Made by a program: the position numbers and the translations under genes
Notes under the pieces: generated by a model
Database searches by the model: none
Seen by the model: only the letters and a program-made list of their open reading frames with translations
What the model was told of the DNA's origin: nothing
In this document: piece after piece, positions 1 through 8,518 of the stretch
Position numbering within the stretch: position 1 is the stretch's first letter
Layout: each line of letters starts with the position of its first letter
From: Microbacterium sp. Gd 4-13
Lineage (GTDB): Bacteria; Actinomycetota; Actinomycetes; Actinomycetales; Microbacteriaceae
Assembly: GCF_003095395.1 (NCBI RefSeq)
Contig: NZ_QEIJ01000004.1
Span: 124,001-188,000, forward strand
DNA length: 64,000 bases
Reading direction: 5' to 3'

Positions 1-813
1 CTCGCCGGGCGCTTCTCGCCCGAGGCTTTCGCCGCGGCGGCCCGCTCGATGGCGTCGAGCGTCGGGGGAGTGCGCGTGCCCACCTACACCTCGCTCGTAC
101 CGGCCCAGGTGCAGCGACTGCTCGACGCGGCCGACCACGATCCCGATGTGCTCGGGGCGGTGCGCTCGTTCGAGCACATCCTCGTCGGCGGCCAGGCGCT
201 GCCGCCAGCCGTGCGCGAGCGGGCGGAGGGCATGGGGGTGCGGCTGGCCCGCACCTACGGCTCGACCGAGACCAGCGGCGGCTGCGTGTACGACGGGGTC
301 GCCCTCGACGGCGTAGCGCTGCGGGTCGAGGGCGGCGAGGTGCAGGTGTCGGGCCCGACGCTCGCCGACGGCTATCTCGGCGATCCCGAGAGGACGGATG
401 CGGCGTTCCTGCGCGACCCCGATGGCACCCGCTGGTATCGCACGGGCGACGCCGGACGCATCGACGACGGCGTGCTGAGCATCCACGGCCGGATCGACAA
501 CGTGCTCGTCTCGGGTGGCGTCAACATCTCGCTCGACCGCGTCGAGCGGGCGGTGCGCAGCATCCGGGGCCTCGAGTCGGCCGTCGTCGTCGCGGTTCCC
601 GACCAGAGGTGGGGCGAAGCATCCGTCATCGTCGCGGCCCGCGACGCCGACACCGACGGCGTGCTGCGACGCGCGCGCGACGTCGTCGAGGCGGAGGTCG
701 GCCGCCCCGCCCGTCCGTCGAGGGTGTGCTTCGTCGACGAGATCCCGATGCTCCCCTCGGGAAAGCCCGACCGCGCGGCGGCTCGACGACTCGCGCTGGC
801 CTCGGCCACGTAG
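1..813 (+). CDS. menE: o-succinylbenzoate-CoA ligase MenE (5' end cut by window)
   Basis: This is the C-terminal part of an AMP-forming acyl-CoA ligase; the reading frame is open from base 1, so about 270 residues are visible and the start lies outside the window. ANL-superfamily core motifs are present: YGSTET (A5), YRTGD (A7), GRIDNVLVSGG (A8) and PSGK with the adenylation lysine near the C-terminus (A10). The family includes many substrates. The assignment to o-succinylbenzoate activation in menaquinone synthesis rests on menA, menD, menF and menG following in the same region, and on the short C-terminal domain usual for MenE. The gene ends 78 bp before menA on the same strand. A generic acyl-CoA ligase is the alternative, but it is less likely here. 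Confidence 0.88.
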   Translation, partial: LAGRFSPEAFAAAARSMASSVGGVRVPTYTSLVPAQVQRLLDAADHDPDVLGAVRSFEHILVGGQALPPAVRERAEGMGVRLARTYGSTETSGGCVYDGVALDGVALRVEGGEVQVSGPTLADGYLGDPERTDAAFLRDPDGTRWYRTGDAGRIDDGVLSIHGRIDNVLVSGGVNISLDRVERAVRSIRGLESAVVVAVPDQRWGEASVIVAARDADTDGVLRRARDVVEAEVGRPARPSRVCFVDEIPMLPSGKPDRAAARRLALASAT

Positions 814-891
814 CGTCCGTCGCGTGCCGTCGGAACCCGCGGCTCGCGGCGAGACGGCCGCCGCCTCCTCGCCGCCGTAGGATCTCTCCTC

Positions 892-1863
892 ATGGCAGGC
901 AAGACGCGAAAGACCCGAACGAGCACCGCCAAGCGACAGCAGCCGCGCGGGAACCCGCGCAAGGCACAGGGTGCGCCGCCGCCGCCCCCGAAGGCGACGG
1001 CCCGCGACTGGATCGGCGCGGCACGCCTGCGCACGCTGCCCCTGGCGATCACCCCGGTGCTCATCGGAACCGGTGCCGCCCGGCTCGTCGACAACCAGTT
1101 CCACTGGGTCATCGCCCTCACCTGCCTCGCGGTGGCGGTCTTCCTGCAGATCGGCGTGAACTTCGCCAACGACTACAGCGACGGCATCCGCGGCACCGAC
1201 GACGTCCGCGTCGGCCCCGCCCGCCTCACGGCTTCGCGCCGCGCGAAGCCGCGCACCGTGCTCATCGTGGCGCTGGTGTTCTTCGCCCTGGCCGGACTCG
1301 CGGGCATCGCTCTGGTGATCCGCAGCCAGCAGTGGTGGCTGCTCCTGGTGGGGGCCGCCTGCATCGCCGCGGCCTGGTTCTACACCGGTGGCAAGCGGCC
1401 CTACGGCTACGCCGGTCTCGGTGAGCTGTTCGTCTTCGTGTTCTTCGGGCTCGTCGCCACCGTCGGCACCACGTGGGTGCAGGTGCTGTCGATCCCGCAG
1501 GAGGCCTGGTTCGGAGCGGTCGCGGCGGGGTTCCTCGCCGTCGCGGTGCTGCTGGCCAACAACCTGCGCGACATCGATCAGGACAAGGTGGCGGGCAAGA
1601 AGACCCTCAGCGTCCGCATCGGCAGGCGGGCCACACAGGCACTGTTCACCGCACTGGTACTGCTGCCCTTCGCGATCGCGGTGTTCCTCGCGCCGTTCTA
1701 CCCCGGCGCGTGGCTGACCCTCATGGCGCTCCTGGCGGCGCTCCCGGCGATCCTCATCGTCTGGACCTACCGGGCCCCGCGCGAACTGGTCACCGCCCTC
1801 GCGCTGACGTCGCTCACGTCGGTCGCGTACGGCGCCTTCCTCTTCTGGGCCTTCATCGGCTGA
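892..1863 (+). CDS. menA: 1,4-dihydroxy-2-naphthoate polyprenyltransferase MenA
   Basis: This 323-residue integral membrane prenyltransferase of the UbiA family joins a polyprenyl chain to 1,4-dihydroxy-2-naphthoate to give demethylmenaquinone. The first Asp-rich motif is visible around residue 93 (NDYSDGIRG) and the second around residue 223 (NNLRDIDQDK), with about eight hydrophobic segments between and around them. The first 35 residues are Lys/Arg/Pro-rich and cytosolic, a common feature of actinobacterial MenA. A TAGGAT box at 878-883 lies 8 bases before the ATG, so the mRNA leader is probably only a couple of bases long. A MenE gene lies directly upstream and MenD downstream. Confidence 0.95.
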   Translation: MAGKTRKTRTSTAKRQQPRGNPRKAQGAPPPPPKATARDWIGAARLRTLPLAITPVLIGTGAARLVDNQFHWVIALTCLAVAVFLQIGVNFANDYSDGIRGTDDVRVGPARLTASRRAKPRTVLIVALVFFALAGLAGIALVIRSQQWWLLLVGAACIAAAWFYTGGKRPYGYAGLGELFVFVFFGLVATVGTTWVQVLSIPQEAWFGAVAAGFLAVAVLLANNLRDIDQDKVAGKKTLSVRIGRRATQALFTALVLLPFAIAVFLAPFYPGAWLTLMALLAALPAILIVWTYRAPRELVTALALTSLTSVAYGAFLFWAFIG

Positions 1864-1901
1864 CGAGGCGTCCGCGATCGGGCGGATGCGGCGGGCCGCC
1901 G

Positions 1902-2195
1902 TCAGGCGTCGGAGTCGCGGCGCGCCTCGTCGGCGGCGTCTTCGCTGTCGGCGTCGACCTGCGCACCGCGGGCCTTGGCGCGCGCGGCGCGGCGCTCGGC
2001 GAGGCCCCCCGAGACGGACTCGAGCGGGCGACGCAGGAACAGCAGCGACAGGCTGAGACCGATCAGCGCCGCGAAGATCGCGGCGAGCCAGTACAGCCCG
2101 TTCTGGAAGGCCGGGAACAGCATCAGCACCGAGAACGGCACGAGGAACGCGAGCAACCGCAGCACGGTGTAGAGGAAAGCGGAGCGGACGCGCAT
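1902..2195 (-). CDS. Small membrane protein, DUF4229 family
   Basis: This 97-residue protein has two hydrophobic helices (about residues 7-30 and 36-55) and a charged, Ala/Arg/Asp-rich C-terminal tail. The layout matches the actinobacterial DUF4229 family, whose members are often found beside menA or menD; the function is unknown. It is transcribed opposite to the surrounding men genes. On its own strand a TAGAAT box (2202-2207) precedes the ATG by exactly six bases, which points to a leaderless mRNA. The association with menaquinone genes suggests a membrane role linked to quinone synthesis, but that is inference from position only. Confidence 0.75.
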   Translation of the reverse strand: MRVRSAFLYTVLRLLAFLVPFSVLMLFPAFQNGLYWLAAIFAALIGLSLSLLFLRRPLESVSGGLAERRAARAKARGAQVDADSEDAADEARRDSDA

Positions 2196-2259
2196 CGGGC
2201 CATTCTAGATCCGCCCCGGCGCAAGGCCGACGTTCAGGCGGCGCACCTAGGATGGGGGG

Positions 2260-2679
2260 ATGACAAGGGTGCTGCTCATCGGGGCGCTCGTGGCGACCGC
2301 ATTCTGGGTGTACACGATCGTCGACTGCGCCCTCCAGCCTCCGCAGCGACACCGCGGCGTGAGCAAGGGTGTCTGGATCGTCATCACCATCCTCGTCCCC
2401 GTTCTCGGCGGCGTTCTCTGGTTCGCCGTGGGCCGCGGGCGGGCCTCCTCGTCGCGCACGCACCGTGCACCCGACGACGATCCCGAGTTCCTCGGCAGCA
2501 TCGGCACGATCAGCGACCAGGACGAACGCATCCGCCGACTCGAAGAAGAACTCGCGATGCTCGATTCCGAGGCCGACGACCCCCAGGCACCGCCGGCCGC
2601 GCCCGGCAGCATCCCTCCCGCTGAGAAGCCGACCGACGACGGCGACGACTCGCGCGGTCAGCGCGGCGCCGTCGGCTGA
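2260..2679 (+). CDS. PLDc_N-domain membrane protein
   Basis: This 139-residue protein has two transmembrane segments in the first 60 residues, with a short WVYTIVDCALQP stretch between them. That is the signature of the PLDc_N (phospholipase D nuclease N-terminal) family, here without any phospholipase domain. A short helical stretch (DQDERIRRLEEELAML, about residues 87-102) may form a coiled coil, and the tail is Pro/Asp-rich and probably disordered. A TAGGAT box at 2248-2253 with six bases to the ATG suggests a leaderless transcript. The stop codon lies one base before the proposed GTG start of menD, so the two genes are probably translated from one mRNA. The function is not known. Confidence 0.78.
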   Translation: MTRVLLIGALVATAFWVYTIVDCALQPPQRHRGVSKGVWIVITILVPVLGGVLWFAVGRGRASSSRTHRAPDDDPEFLGSIGTISDQDERIRRLEEELAMLDSEADDPQAPPAAPGSIPPAEKPTDDGDDSRGQRGAVG

Positions 2680-2680
2680 C

Positions 2681-4453
2681 GTGGACGCACCCGTGCACGG
2701 GGCGGCCTCGCCCGCGACGGATGCCGCCGCCGCTCTCCTCGGCGCGCTGATCACCCGTGGCGTGGAGCACGTGGTGCTCAGCCCGGGCTCGCGCTCGCAG
2801 GCGCTCGCCCTCGTGGCCGCCGACCTCGAACGAGCGGGTCTTCTTCGGCTCCACGTGCGGATCGACGAACGCGTCGCCGGGTTCACCGCCCTGGGCATCG
2901 CGCGTGAGACCGGAATGCCCGCCGCGGTCATCTGCACCTCGGGCACGGCCGTGGCGAACCTCCTCCCGGCGGTGCTCGAAGCGCACCACTCCGGCGTGCC
3001 GCTTCTGCTCCTCACCGCCGACCGGCCGCCGGAGCTCCGCGGCATCGGCGCCAACCAGACGACGCGGCAGCCCGGCATGTTCGCGCAGGCGGTGCGTCTC
3101 GAGCTCGACGTCGCCGTGCCCGACGAGACCGACGCCGACGGCACCGGCGAGGGCACGCGGATGCTGCGCGACGTCGCCGCGGAGGCGCTCGCCGCCGCCC
3201 TCGGCGACGGCCGGCCCGCCGGCCCCGTGCACCTGAACCTGCCCTACCGCGAGCCCCTCGGGGGCCCCGTGCCCGCGTGGATCGCCGCGCCGACCCCGCC
3301 CGTTCCCGACGCCGTGGACGAGACGCCCGACACCTTCGGCGCGCTGTACCAGGGCGGGGGCGGCATCGGAGACGCGGATGCTTCGCCCGCGCAAGAGGCG
3401 CCGCTGGTGCTCGCCCGCGGGCCGCGCACCGTCGTCGTCGCGGGAGCCGATGCGGGTCCGGCGGCGGAGGACCTCGCGCACCTGGGAGGCTGGCCGCTCA
3501 TCGCCGAGATCGTCAGCGGTGCCCGGTTCGGCCGGTACCTCGTGCACGGGTACCGCGGGCTCCTCCGCGATCCCGACCTGGGAGGCGCGATCGAGCGGGT
3601 GGTGGTGTTCGGTCACCCGACGCTCAGTCGCGAGGTGACGCAGCTGCTCTCCCGCACCGACGTCGAGGTCGTCGCCCTACGCGGGCCCGGTGAGCCCCTC
3701 AACCTCAACGGCGCGACGGTCACGGTCGACGCCGTGGGCGTCGATGCCGGCGCCGCGGATCGCGAGTGGCTCGGACTGTGGATGCGCGCTTCCCGCGACG
3801 CATCCGTCGATCTCTCCCCGGCCGCCCCCGACGCCGATGCGCTCGCCTCCACCGTGCCGAGCGAACGGCGCGGCGCCCTCGCCTCGGAGGTCGCGGCGCT
3901 GCGCGCTCCCCTCGACCGGGAGGCTCTCGTCGATGCGGTGTGGCGGGCGACCTGGCCCCACGACCGCGTGATGTTCGGCTCGTCGCGGCTCGTGCGGGTC
4001 GCCGACGCGGTGCTCGGCGGCAAGAAGGTGCCGGTGCATTCGAATCGCGGGCTTGCGGGGATCGACGGCACGATCGCGACGGCGACGGGGATCGCGGTGG
4101 CCAGCCAGACGGACGGGCGACCCGGGGTCACGCGCGTGCTCCTGGGTGATCTGGCGTTGCTCCACGACGTCGGTGCGCTGCTCCTCCCTGCCGGCGAGAC
4201 GGAGCCGCGGGTGCAGGTCGTCGTCGGCAACGACGGCGGGGGCACGATCTTCGACGGGCTCGAGGTGGCCGGGGTCGCGGGTGCCGAGGCGATGCAGCGC
4301 GTGCTGTACACGCCGCAGTCGGTGCGTCTCGAGCATCTCGCCCGTGCATACGGGTGGGAGTACCACCGGGTGACGACCCGCTCCGCGCTCGACCAGCTGC
4401 TCACCGCGCCGGCCGGCGGGCGGCAACTGATCGAGGTTCCGCTCGCGCGCTGA
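2681..4453 (+). CDS. menD: SEPHCHC synthase MenD
   Basis: MenD is the thiamine-diphosphate enzyme that joins isochorismate and 2-oxoglutarate to give SEPHCHC, the first committed step to menaquinone. From the GTG at 2681 the protein has 590 residues, the usual MenD length. Visible landmarks are SPGSRSQALAL near the N-terminus, the catalytic-Glu region RIDERVAGF around residue 60, GADAGP in the central domain, and a C-terminal ThDP/Mg motif running from GDLALLHD to NDGGG. The frame stays open about 300 bp upstream, but that part overlaps the PLDc_N gene and reads as low-complexity Ser/Arg, so the GTG one base after the previous stop was chosen. No strong ribosome binding site is seen, so translational coupling is likely. 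Confidence 0.92.
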   Translation: MDAPVHGAASPATDAAAALLGALITRGVEHVVLSPGSRSQALALVAADLERAGLLRLHVRIDERVAGFTALGIARETGMPAAVICTSGTAVANLLPAVLEAHHSGVPLLLLTADRPPELRGIGANQTTRQPGMFAQAVRLELDVAVPDETDADGTGEGTRMLRDVAAEALAAALGDGRPAGPVHLNLPYREPLGGPVPAWIAAPTPPVPDAVDETPDTFGALYQGGGGIGDADASPAQEAPLVLARGPRTVVVAGADAGPAAEDLAHLGGWPLIAEIVSGARFGRYLVHGYRGLLRDPDLGGAIERVVVFGHPTLSREVTQLLSRTDVEVVALRGPGEPLNLNGATVTVDAVGVDAGAADREWLGLWMRASRDASVDLSPAAPDADALASTVPSERRGALASEVAALRAPLDREALVDAVWRATWPHDRVMFGSSRLVRVADAVLGGKKVPVHSNRGLAGIDGTIATATGIAVASQTDGRPGVTRVLLGDLALLHDVGALLLPAGETEPRVQVVVGNDGGGTIFDGLEVAGVAGAEAMQRVLYTPQSVRLEHLARAYGWEYHRVTTRSALDQLLTAPAGGRQLIEVPLAR

Positions 4454-4565
4454 CGAGGCGCTCGAACACTCCGCGTTCTCGTGTTGCGCAGTACTCTCCA
4501 TTACGCGGTAGCATCGACTGCGCGTTAGGTAGCGTGCAAGAAGCGACCGGTCCGAGGGGGACGAC

Positions 4566-5603
4566 ATGGGTGTTGCCAGGCGATGGGTGTTTCCCATCCT
4601 CCGAATCGTGCTGATCGCGGTCATCGCGATCGCCCTCGCGAAGCTCGCGTTCTTCCCCGACCGCGCTGTCGAAGCAGATCCCGCCCTCCCGACCGGTGCC
4701 GTCATCGAGCCGACGATCCCCGTCGCGGTCGGCACGATCACGAATGACGTCGTGCTCGACGCGACGGTGTCGGCCGATCCCGCCGTCGCGGTGAAGTCGA
4801 CGGCGGAGGGCACCGTCAACCGGATCTATTCCGAGGTCGGGGCCACCGTGAACGCCGAGCAGGCGATCTTCGACGTCAAGGTCGAGATCGTCCGCGACCC
4901 GTCGAAGTCGGTCGACGCCGAGGGCAACCCCCTGCCGCCGATCTACCGGTACGTCGAGGTGACCGCCCCGACGTCGGGGACGCTCAGCTCCCTCGACGTC
5001 ATCGCCGGGCAGGCCGTGTCGATCGGCCAGGCCGCAGGGCAGATCGCCCCGCCCACCTCCTCCGTGACGGGCTCGCTGCAGCCCGCTCAGCAGTACCGGC
5101 TGCTGAATCAGCCGACCGAAGCATCCGTCGCCATCACCGGGGGGCCCGCGCCCTTCACCTGCACGGGATTGCGCATCGTCACACCGCTCGCCGGCGCGAA
5201 CGCCGACGCCTCGACGGCGACGGGCGGTGCGGCCGATCCGGGCAGCGGCACCACGACGACCGTGAGCTGCCCGGTGCCCGAGGGTGTCACGGTCTTCCCC
5301 GGCCTCGCCGCCGAGATGACGATCGCGGGAGGCCGCGCCGAGGGCGTGCTCGTGGTGCCGACCACCGCGGTGCGCGGAGCGGCGCAGACCGGGGCGGTGT
5401 GGGTGGTCGCCGCCGACGGAAGCGTGGAGGAGCGCGCGGTGGGGCTGGGACTCAGCGATGGCCGCCAAGTCGAGATCACGGGCGGTCTCGCCGACGGCGA
5501 CGTCGTGCGCGAGTTCGCCCCCGGCGCCGATGCTCTCCTCCCCGGGCCCGACGGGTGCACGACGATGCCCGACGGCTCCACGGTCTGCGGGGACACCCCG
5601 TGA
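4566..5603 (+). CDS. Membrane-fusion (HlyD/MacA-type) adaptor of an ABC export system
   Basis: This 345-residue protein has one N-terminal transmembrane helix (about residues 9-27) followed by an extracytoplasmic region. It contains a biotinyl/lipoyl-like half motif (ATVSADPAVAVKSTAEGTV), a second half (VTAPTSGTLSSLDVIAGQAV) and a C-terminal beta domain with VPTTAVRG and VGLGLSDGRQVEITGGL, as in MacA/HlyD adaptors. Its stop overlaps the start of an ABC ATPase, which in turn overlaps an FtsX/MacB-type permease, so the three form one transporter. A GAGGGGGACGAC stretch directly before the ATG serves as ribosome binding site. In Gram-positive bacteria such adaptors work with an exporter for peptides or lipophilic compounds; the substrate is unknown. 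Confidence 0.8.
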   Translation: MGVARRWVFPILRIVLIAVIAIALAKLAFFPDRAVEADPALPTGAVIEPTIPVAVGTITNDVVLDATVSADPAVAVKSTAEGTVNRIYSEVGATVNAEQAIFDVKVEIVRDPSKSVDAEGNPLPPIYRYVEVTAPTSGTLSSLDVIAGQAVSIGQAAGQIAPPTSSVTGSLQPAQQYRLLNQPTEASVAITGGPAPFTCTGLRIVTPLAGANADASTATGGAADPGSGTTTTVSCPVPEGVTVFPGLAAEMTIAGGRAEGVLVVPTTAVRGAAQTGAVWVVAADGSVEERAVGLGLSDGRQVEITGGLADGDVVREFAPGADALLPGPDGCTTMPDGSTVCGDTP

Positions 5604-6346
5604 CACTGCTGCACCTGGAGGCGGTGACCCGCACGGTGCTGCCGCCCGATCAGCCCGCGCTGACGATCCTCAACGGTGTCGACCTGACCGTCGCCGAGAA
5701 CGACCGCATCTCGATCGTCGGGCGCTCCGGATCGGGCAAGTCGACCCTCCTGAACATCCTCGGGCTGCTCGATCTGCCCACCAGCGGCATCGTCGAGTTC
5801 GCCGGGCGCCCGGTGAAGGACTACTCCTCGCGCGAGCGGGATCGCGTGCGCGGCCGCGAGATCGGCTTCGTGTTCCAGCAGTTCAACCTGCTTCCCGGGC
5901 GCACCGCCCTCGAGAATGTCATGATGCCGCTCTACTACGCCGAGGGCCGACAGTTCTGGCGACGGCGCGCGCTCGCGGCCGAGATGCTCGACGAGGTCGG
6001 GCTCGGCCACCGCCTCGAGAGCCTCCCCGACCGGCTGTCGGGCGGAGAGCAGCAGCGGGTCGCGATCGCGCGCTCCCTCGTGCGCGGGCCGCGCCTGATC
6101 CTCGCCGACGAGCCGACGGGCGCCCTCGATCTGGACACCGGGCAGTCGGTCATGGAGCTCATCGACACCGTCGCCGCGCGCACCGAGGCGGCGCTCGTCG
6201 TGATCACCCACGACCCGGCCATCGCTGCGCGATCGCGCGATCACTACCGCCTCGAAGCGGGAGTGCTGACCCGGGCCGCCGACGCCTCCGCGTCTGCCGC
6301 CTCCGAGTCGCAGCACCTCCTCGCCGCCGCGGAGCAGACGTCGTGA
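5600..6346 (+). CDS. ABC transporter ATP-binding protein (MacB/LolD-like)
   Basis: This 248-residue ATPase has a complete nucleotide-binding domain: Walker [10 protein letters not shown] near residue 40, the Q-loop in VFQQFNLLP, signature LSGGEQQ near residue 146, Walker [13 protein letters not shown] near residue 166 and the H-loop in VVITHDP near residue 200. The sequence style is that of the MacB/LolD/FtsE group that powers mechanotransmission exporters. The start is a GTG overlapping the stop of the adaptor gene (GTGA), and the stop overlaps the GTG of the permease in the same way, so the three subunits are translationally coupled. The frame is open further upstream, but that part lies inside the adaptor gene and was rejected. 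Confidence 0.93.
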   Translation: MTLLHLEAVTRTVLPPDQPALTILNGVDLTVAENDRISIVGRSGSGKSTLLNILGLLDLPTSGIVEFAGRPVKDYSSRERDRVRGREIGFVFQQFNLLPGRTALENVMMPLYYAEGRQFWRRRALAAEMLDEVGLGHRLESLPDRLSGGEQQRVAIARSLVRGPRLILADEPTGALDLDTGQSVMELIDTVAARTEAALVVITHDPAIAARSRDHYRLEAGVLTRAADASASAASESQHLLAAAEQTS

Positions 6347-7596
6347 ACCGGTTGTTCACCGGCTTCGTCGGCGCGCTCGCCGAGGCCTGGCAGGAGGTGC
6401 GCATCCACCGCACCCGTGTCTTGCTGTCGCTCGTGGGAGTCGCGGTGGCGGTCTGCTCGCTGACGACCGTCGTGGCGCTGGGCGGCATCATGCAGCAGGC
6501 CACCACCGAGCTCAGCGAGAGGCAGAGCGGACGCCCGGCGAGCGTGTGGCTCAATGCCTATCGCACCGACTCCCAGGCGGTCGACACCGCGACGCTCGAT
6601 GCCGCCTGGGAGACGGCGACCGCCCGATACGGCATCTCGTACGCCAGTCGCAACACGAGCACGCAGATGCCCGTCGATTCGCCCGCCGGGGTCGTGCAGG
6701 TCGGAACCCAGGGGGTCGACCAGCCCTACGGCGAGATGCATCGCGTGCGGATGCTGGAGGGGGAGTGGTTCTCGGCCGAGACCGCCGCGATGCTGGCGCC
6801 CCGGGTGATCGTCAACGAGTACTTCTGGAACACGCTCGGTCGTCCCGACCTCGCGCAGCATCCGACCCTCTCGCTCGGCGGCTTCGAGGGTACGGTCGCG
6901 GTGATCGTCGGGGTCACGCCGTCGCCCGACTGGGACACGTTCCCGTCGATGTACATGCTCGCCGATCAGCTCGGCGCCTATCAGGCGGCCGACGCCGTCG
7001 CCGGTGCGGGCGCTGCCCCCGTCGATCCCTACGCGGGCGCCTCCGTGCAGTACGAGATGTGGTTGCCTCCAGAGAACTGGGAGGAGCTGTCGGATCTCGT
7101 GACCCGCGACGTCTCCTCCGACCTCGGGGAGGGGACGAACGTCGACGTGTACCGGCAGGACGCCGCGTACTACGGCAACGACTCGTTCGTGGTGGTGCAG
7201 CTCGTGGTGTCGGGGATCGCCGTGCTCGTGCTGCTGCTCGGCGCGCTCGGACTCGTCAACATCGCGCTGGTCACCGTGAAGCAGCGGGTGCGCGAGATCG
7301 GCATCCGCCGCAGCTTCGGCGCGACCGCGGGGCGGGTGTTCTTCGCGGTGATGATGGAGAGCGTCGTGGCGACCGTCGTCGCCGGCGTCGTCGGCGTCGC
7401 CGCGGCGATCCTCATCGTGCAGAGCCCGTGGGTGCGCGACCTCATCGGCCAGGGGCTGGTCGAGGACTTCCCGCCCTTCCCGGTCGACGCCGCCGTGCTC
7501 GGACTCGTCGCCGCCTGCGCGGTGGGCGCTCTCGCCGGGCTCCTTCCGGCGCTGGTGGCCGTGCGGGTGAAGGTGATCGACGCGATCCGTTACTGA
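6343..7596 (+). CDS. ABC transporter permease (MacB/FtsX type)
   Basis: This 417-residue permease has one transmembrane helix near residues 27-48, a large extracytoplasmic MacB_PCD-like domain, and three helices at the C-terminus with the FtsX hallmark VREIGIRRSFGAT between them. That topology is the four-helix FtsX/MacB fold. The GTG start overlaps the ATPase stop. Together with the adaptor at 4566 and the ATPase at 5600 it forms a tripartite exporter. The operon is placed between menD and menF, but nothing in the proteins ties it to quinone metabolism, so the neighbourhood may be accidental. The substrate cannot be read from sequence. Confidence 0.88.
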   Translation: MNRLFTGFVGALAEAWQEVRIHRTRVLLSLVGVAVAVCSLTTVVALGGIMQQATTELSERQSGRPASVWLNAYRTDSQAVDTATLDAAWETATARYGISYASRNTSTQMPVDSPAGVVQVGTQGVDQPYGEMHRVRMLEGEWFSAETAAMLAPRVIVNEYFWNTLGRPDLAQHPTLSLGGFEGTVAVIVGVTPSPDWDTFPSMYMLADQLGAYQAADAVAGAGAAPVDPYAGASVQYEMWLPPENWEELSDLVTRDVSSDLGEGTNVDVYRQDAAYYGNDSFVVVQLVVSGIAVLVLLLGALGLVNIALVTVKQRVREIGIRRSFGATAGRVFFAVMMESVVATVVAGVVGVAAAILIVQSPWVRDLIGQGLVEDFPPFPVDAAVLGLVAACAVGALAGLLPALVAVRVKVIDAIRY

Positions 7597-7654
7597 TGCG
7601 CCGTCGAGCGGGCAAGGGATGGCGCCGCGAGGACGGCGGGCGGAAAATGATCCG

Positions 7655-8509
7655 ATGAGCGCACACGGATGGACCACTCCCGCCCGCGAGGCCCTGCGCG
7701 TCGGCGCCGGGTTCCGGCTGGCCGACCTCGACCCCCGGGAGACGCCGGGGTACGAGGGGTCGAAGGCGACGGGCTCGGCCGACCTCGCCGACGGCGTGCC
7801 GTCGCTCGGTGATCTGCAGGAGCGCCTGTTCGCGCAGAGTGTCGCGGGCACCGCTGCGGGCTCGGTGCTCCTCGTCCTGCAGGGAATGGACACCTCGGGC
7901 AAGGGCGGGATCGTCCGCCACGTCGTCGGCGCCGTCGACCCGCAGGGTGTCGAGCTGGCGTCGTTCAAGAAGCCGACCGCCGAGGAGCTGCAGCATGATT
8001 TCCTCTGGCGCATCGCGAAGCGTCTCCCCGCGCGCGGCAAGATCGGCGTCTTCGACCGGTCGCACTACGAGGACGTGCTGATCGGGCGTGTGCGCAACCT
8101 CGCGCCCGCCGAAGAGATCGAACGGCGTTACGGAGCGATCGAGCGGTTCGAGGCGGATGCGGCGGACCGCGGCATCCGGGTGGTGAAGGCCATGCTGCAC
8201 ATCTCGAAGGACGAGCAGAAGGAGCGCCTGGCCGAGAGGCTGGACCGCCCGGAGAAGCACTGGAAGTACAACCCCGGCGACGTGGACGAGCGCGAGCTCT
8301 GGGACGACTACATGGCCGCGTACCAGGTCATGCTCGAGCGCACATCGACCGATGTCGCGCCCTGGTTCGTGGTGCCGGCAGACCGCAAGTGGTTCGCCCG
8401 CCTCGCCGTGCAGGGCTTGCTGCTGGCGGCGCTCGACGACATCGATCCGGCGTGGCCGGTGGCCGAGTACGACGTGGAGCGGGAGAAGGTGCGGCTCGCC
8501 GCCTCGTGA
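7655..8509 (+). CDS. Polyphosphate kinase 2 family protein
   Basis: This 284-residue protein carries the PPK2 fold: a P-loop in LQGMDTSGKGG near residue 76, the lid and Walker B-like FDRSHYEDVLIGRV near residue 132, and the conserved HISKDEQKERLAERL and KHWKYNPGD stretches further on. PPK2 enzymes transfer phosphate between polyphosphate and nucleotides; single-domain members of this length act on NMP or NDP, which I cannot separate here. The ATG at 7655 was chosen over an in-frame ATG at 7619 because the protein family begins near there. A GAAAAT box six bases before this ATG would also fit a leaderless start. It converges on menF with only 9 bp between the stop codons. Confidence 0.9.
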   Translation: MSAHGWTTPAREALRVGAGFRLADLDPRETPGYEGSKATGSADLADGVPSLGDLQERLFAQSVAGTAAGSVLLVLQGMDTSGKGGIVRHVVGAVDPQGVELASFKKPTAEELQHDFLWRIAKRLPARGKIGVFDRSHYEDVLIGRVRNLAPAEEIERRYGAIERFEADAADRGIRVVKAMLHISKDEQKERLAERLDRPEKHWKYNPGDVDERELWDDYMAAYQVMLERTSTDVAPWFVVPADRKWFARLAVQGLLLAALDDIDPAWPVAEYDVEREKVRLAAS

Positions 8510-8518
8510 TTCCCGCCC

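Noticed and set aside
2369..2680. N-terminal extension of MenD
   Set aside because: The extra 104 residues overlap the PLDc_N gene, are Ser/Arg/Pro-rich and are not part of known MenD proteins.
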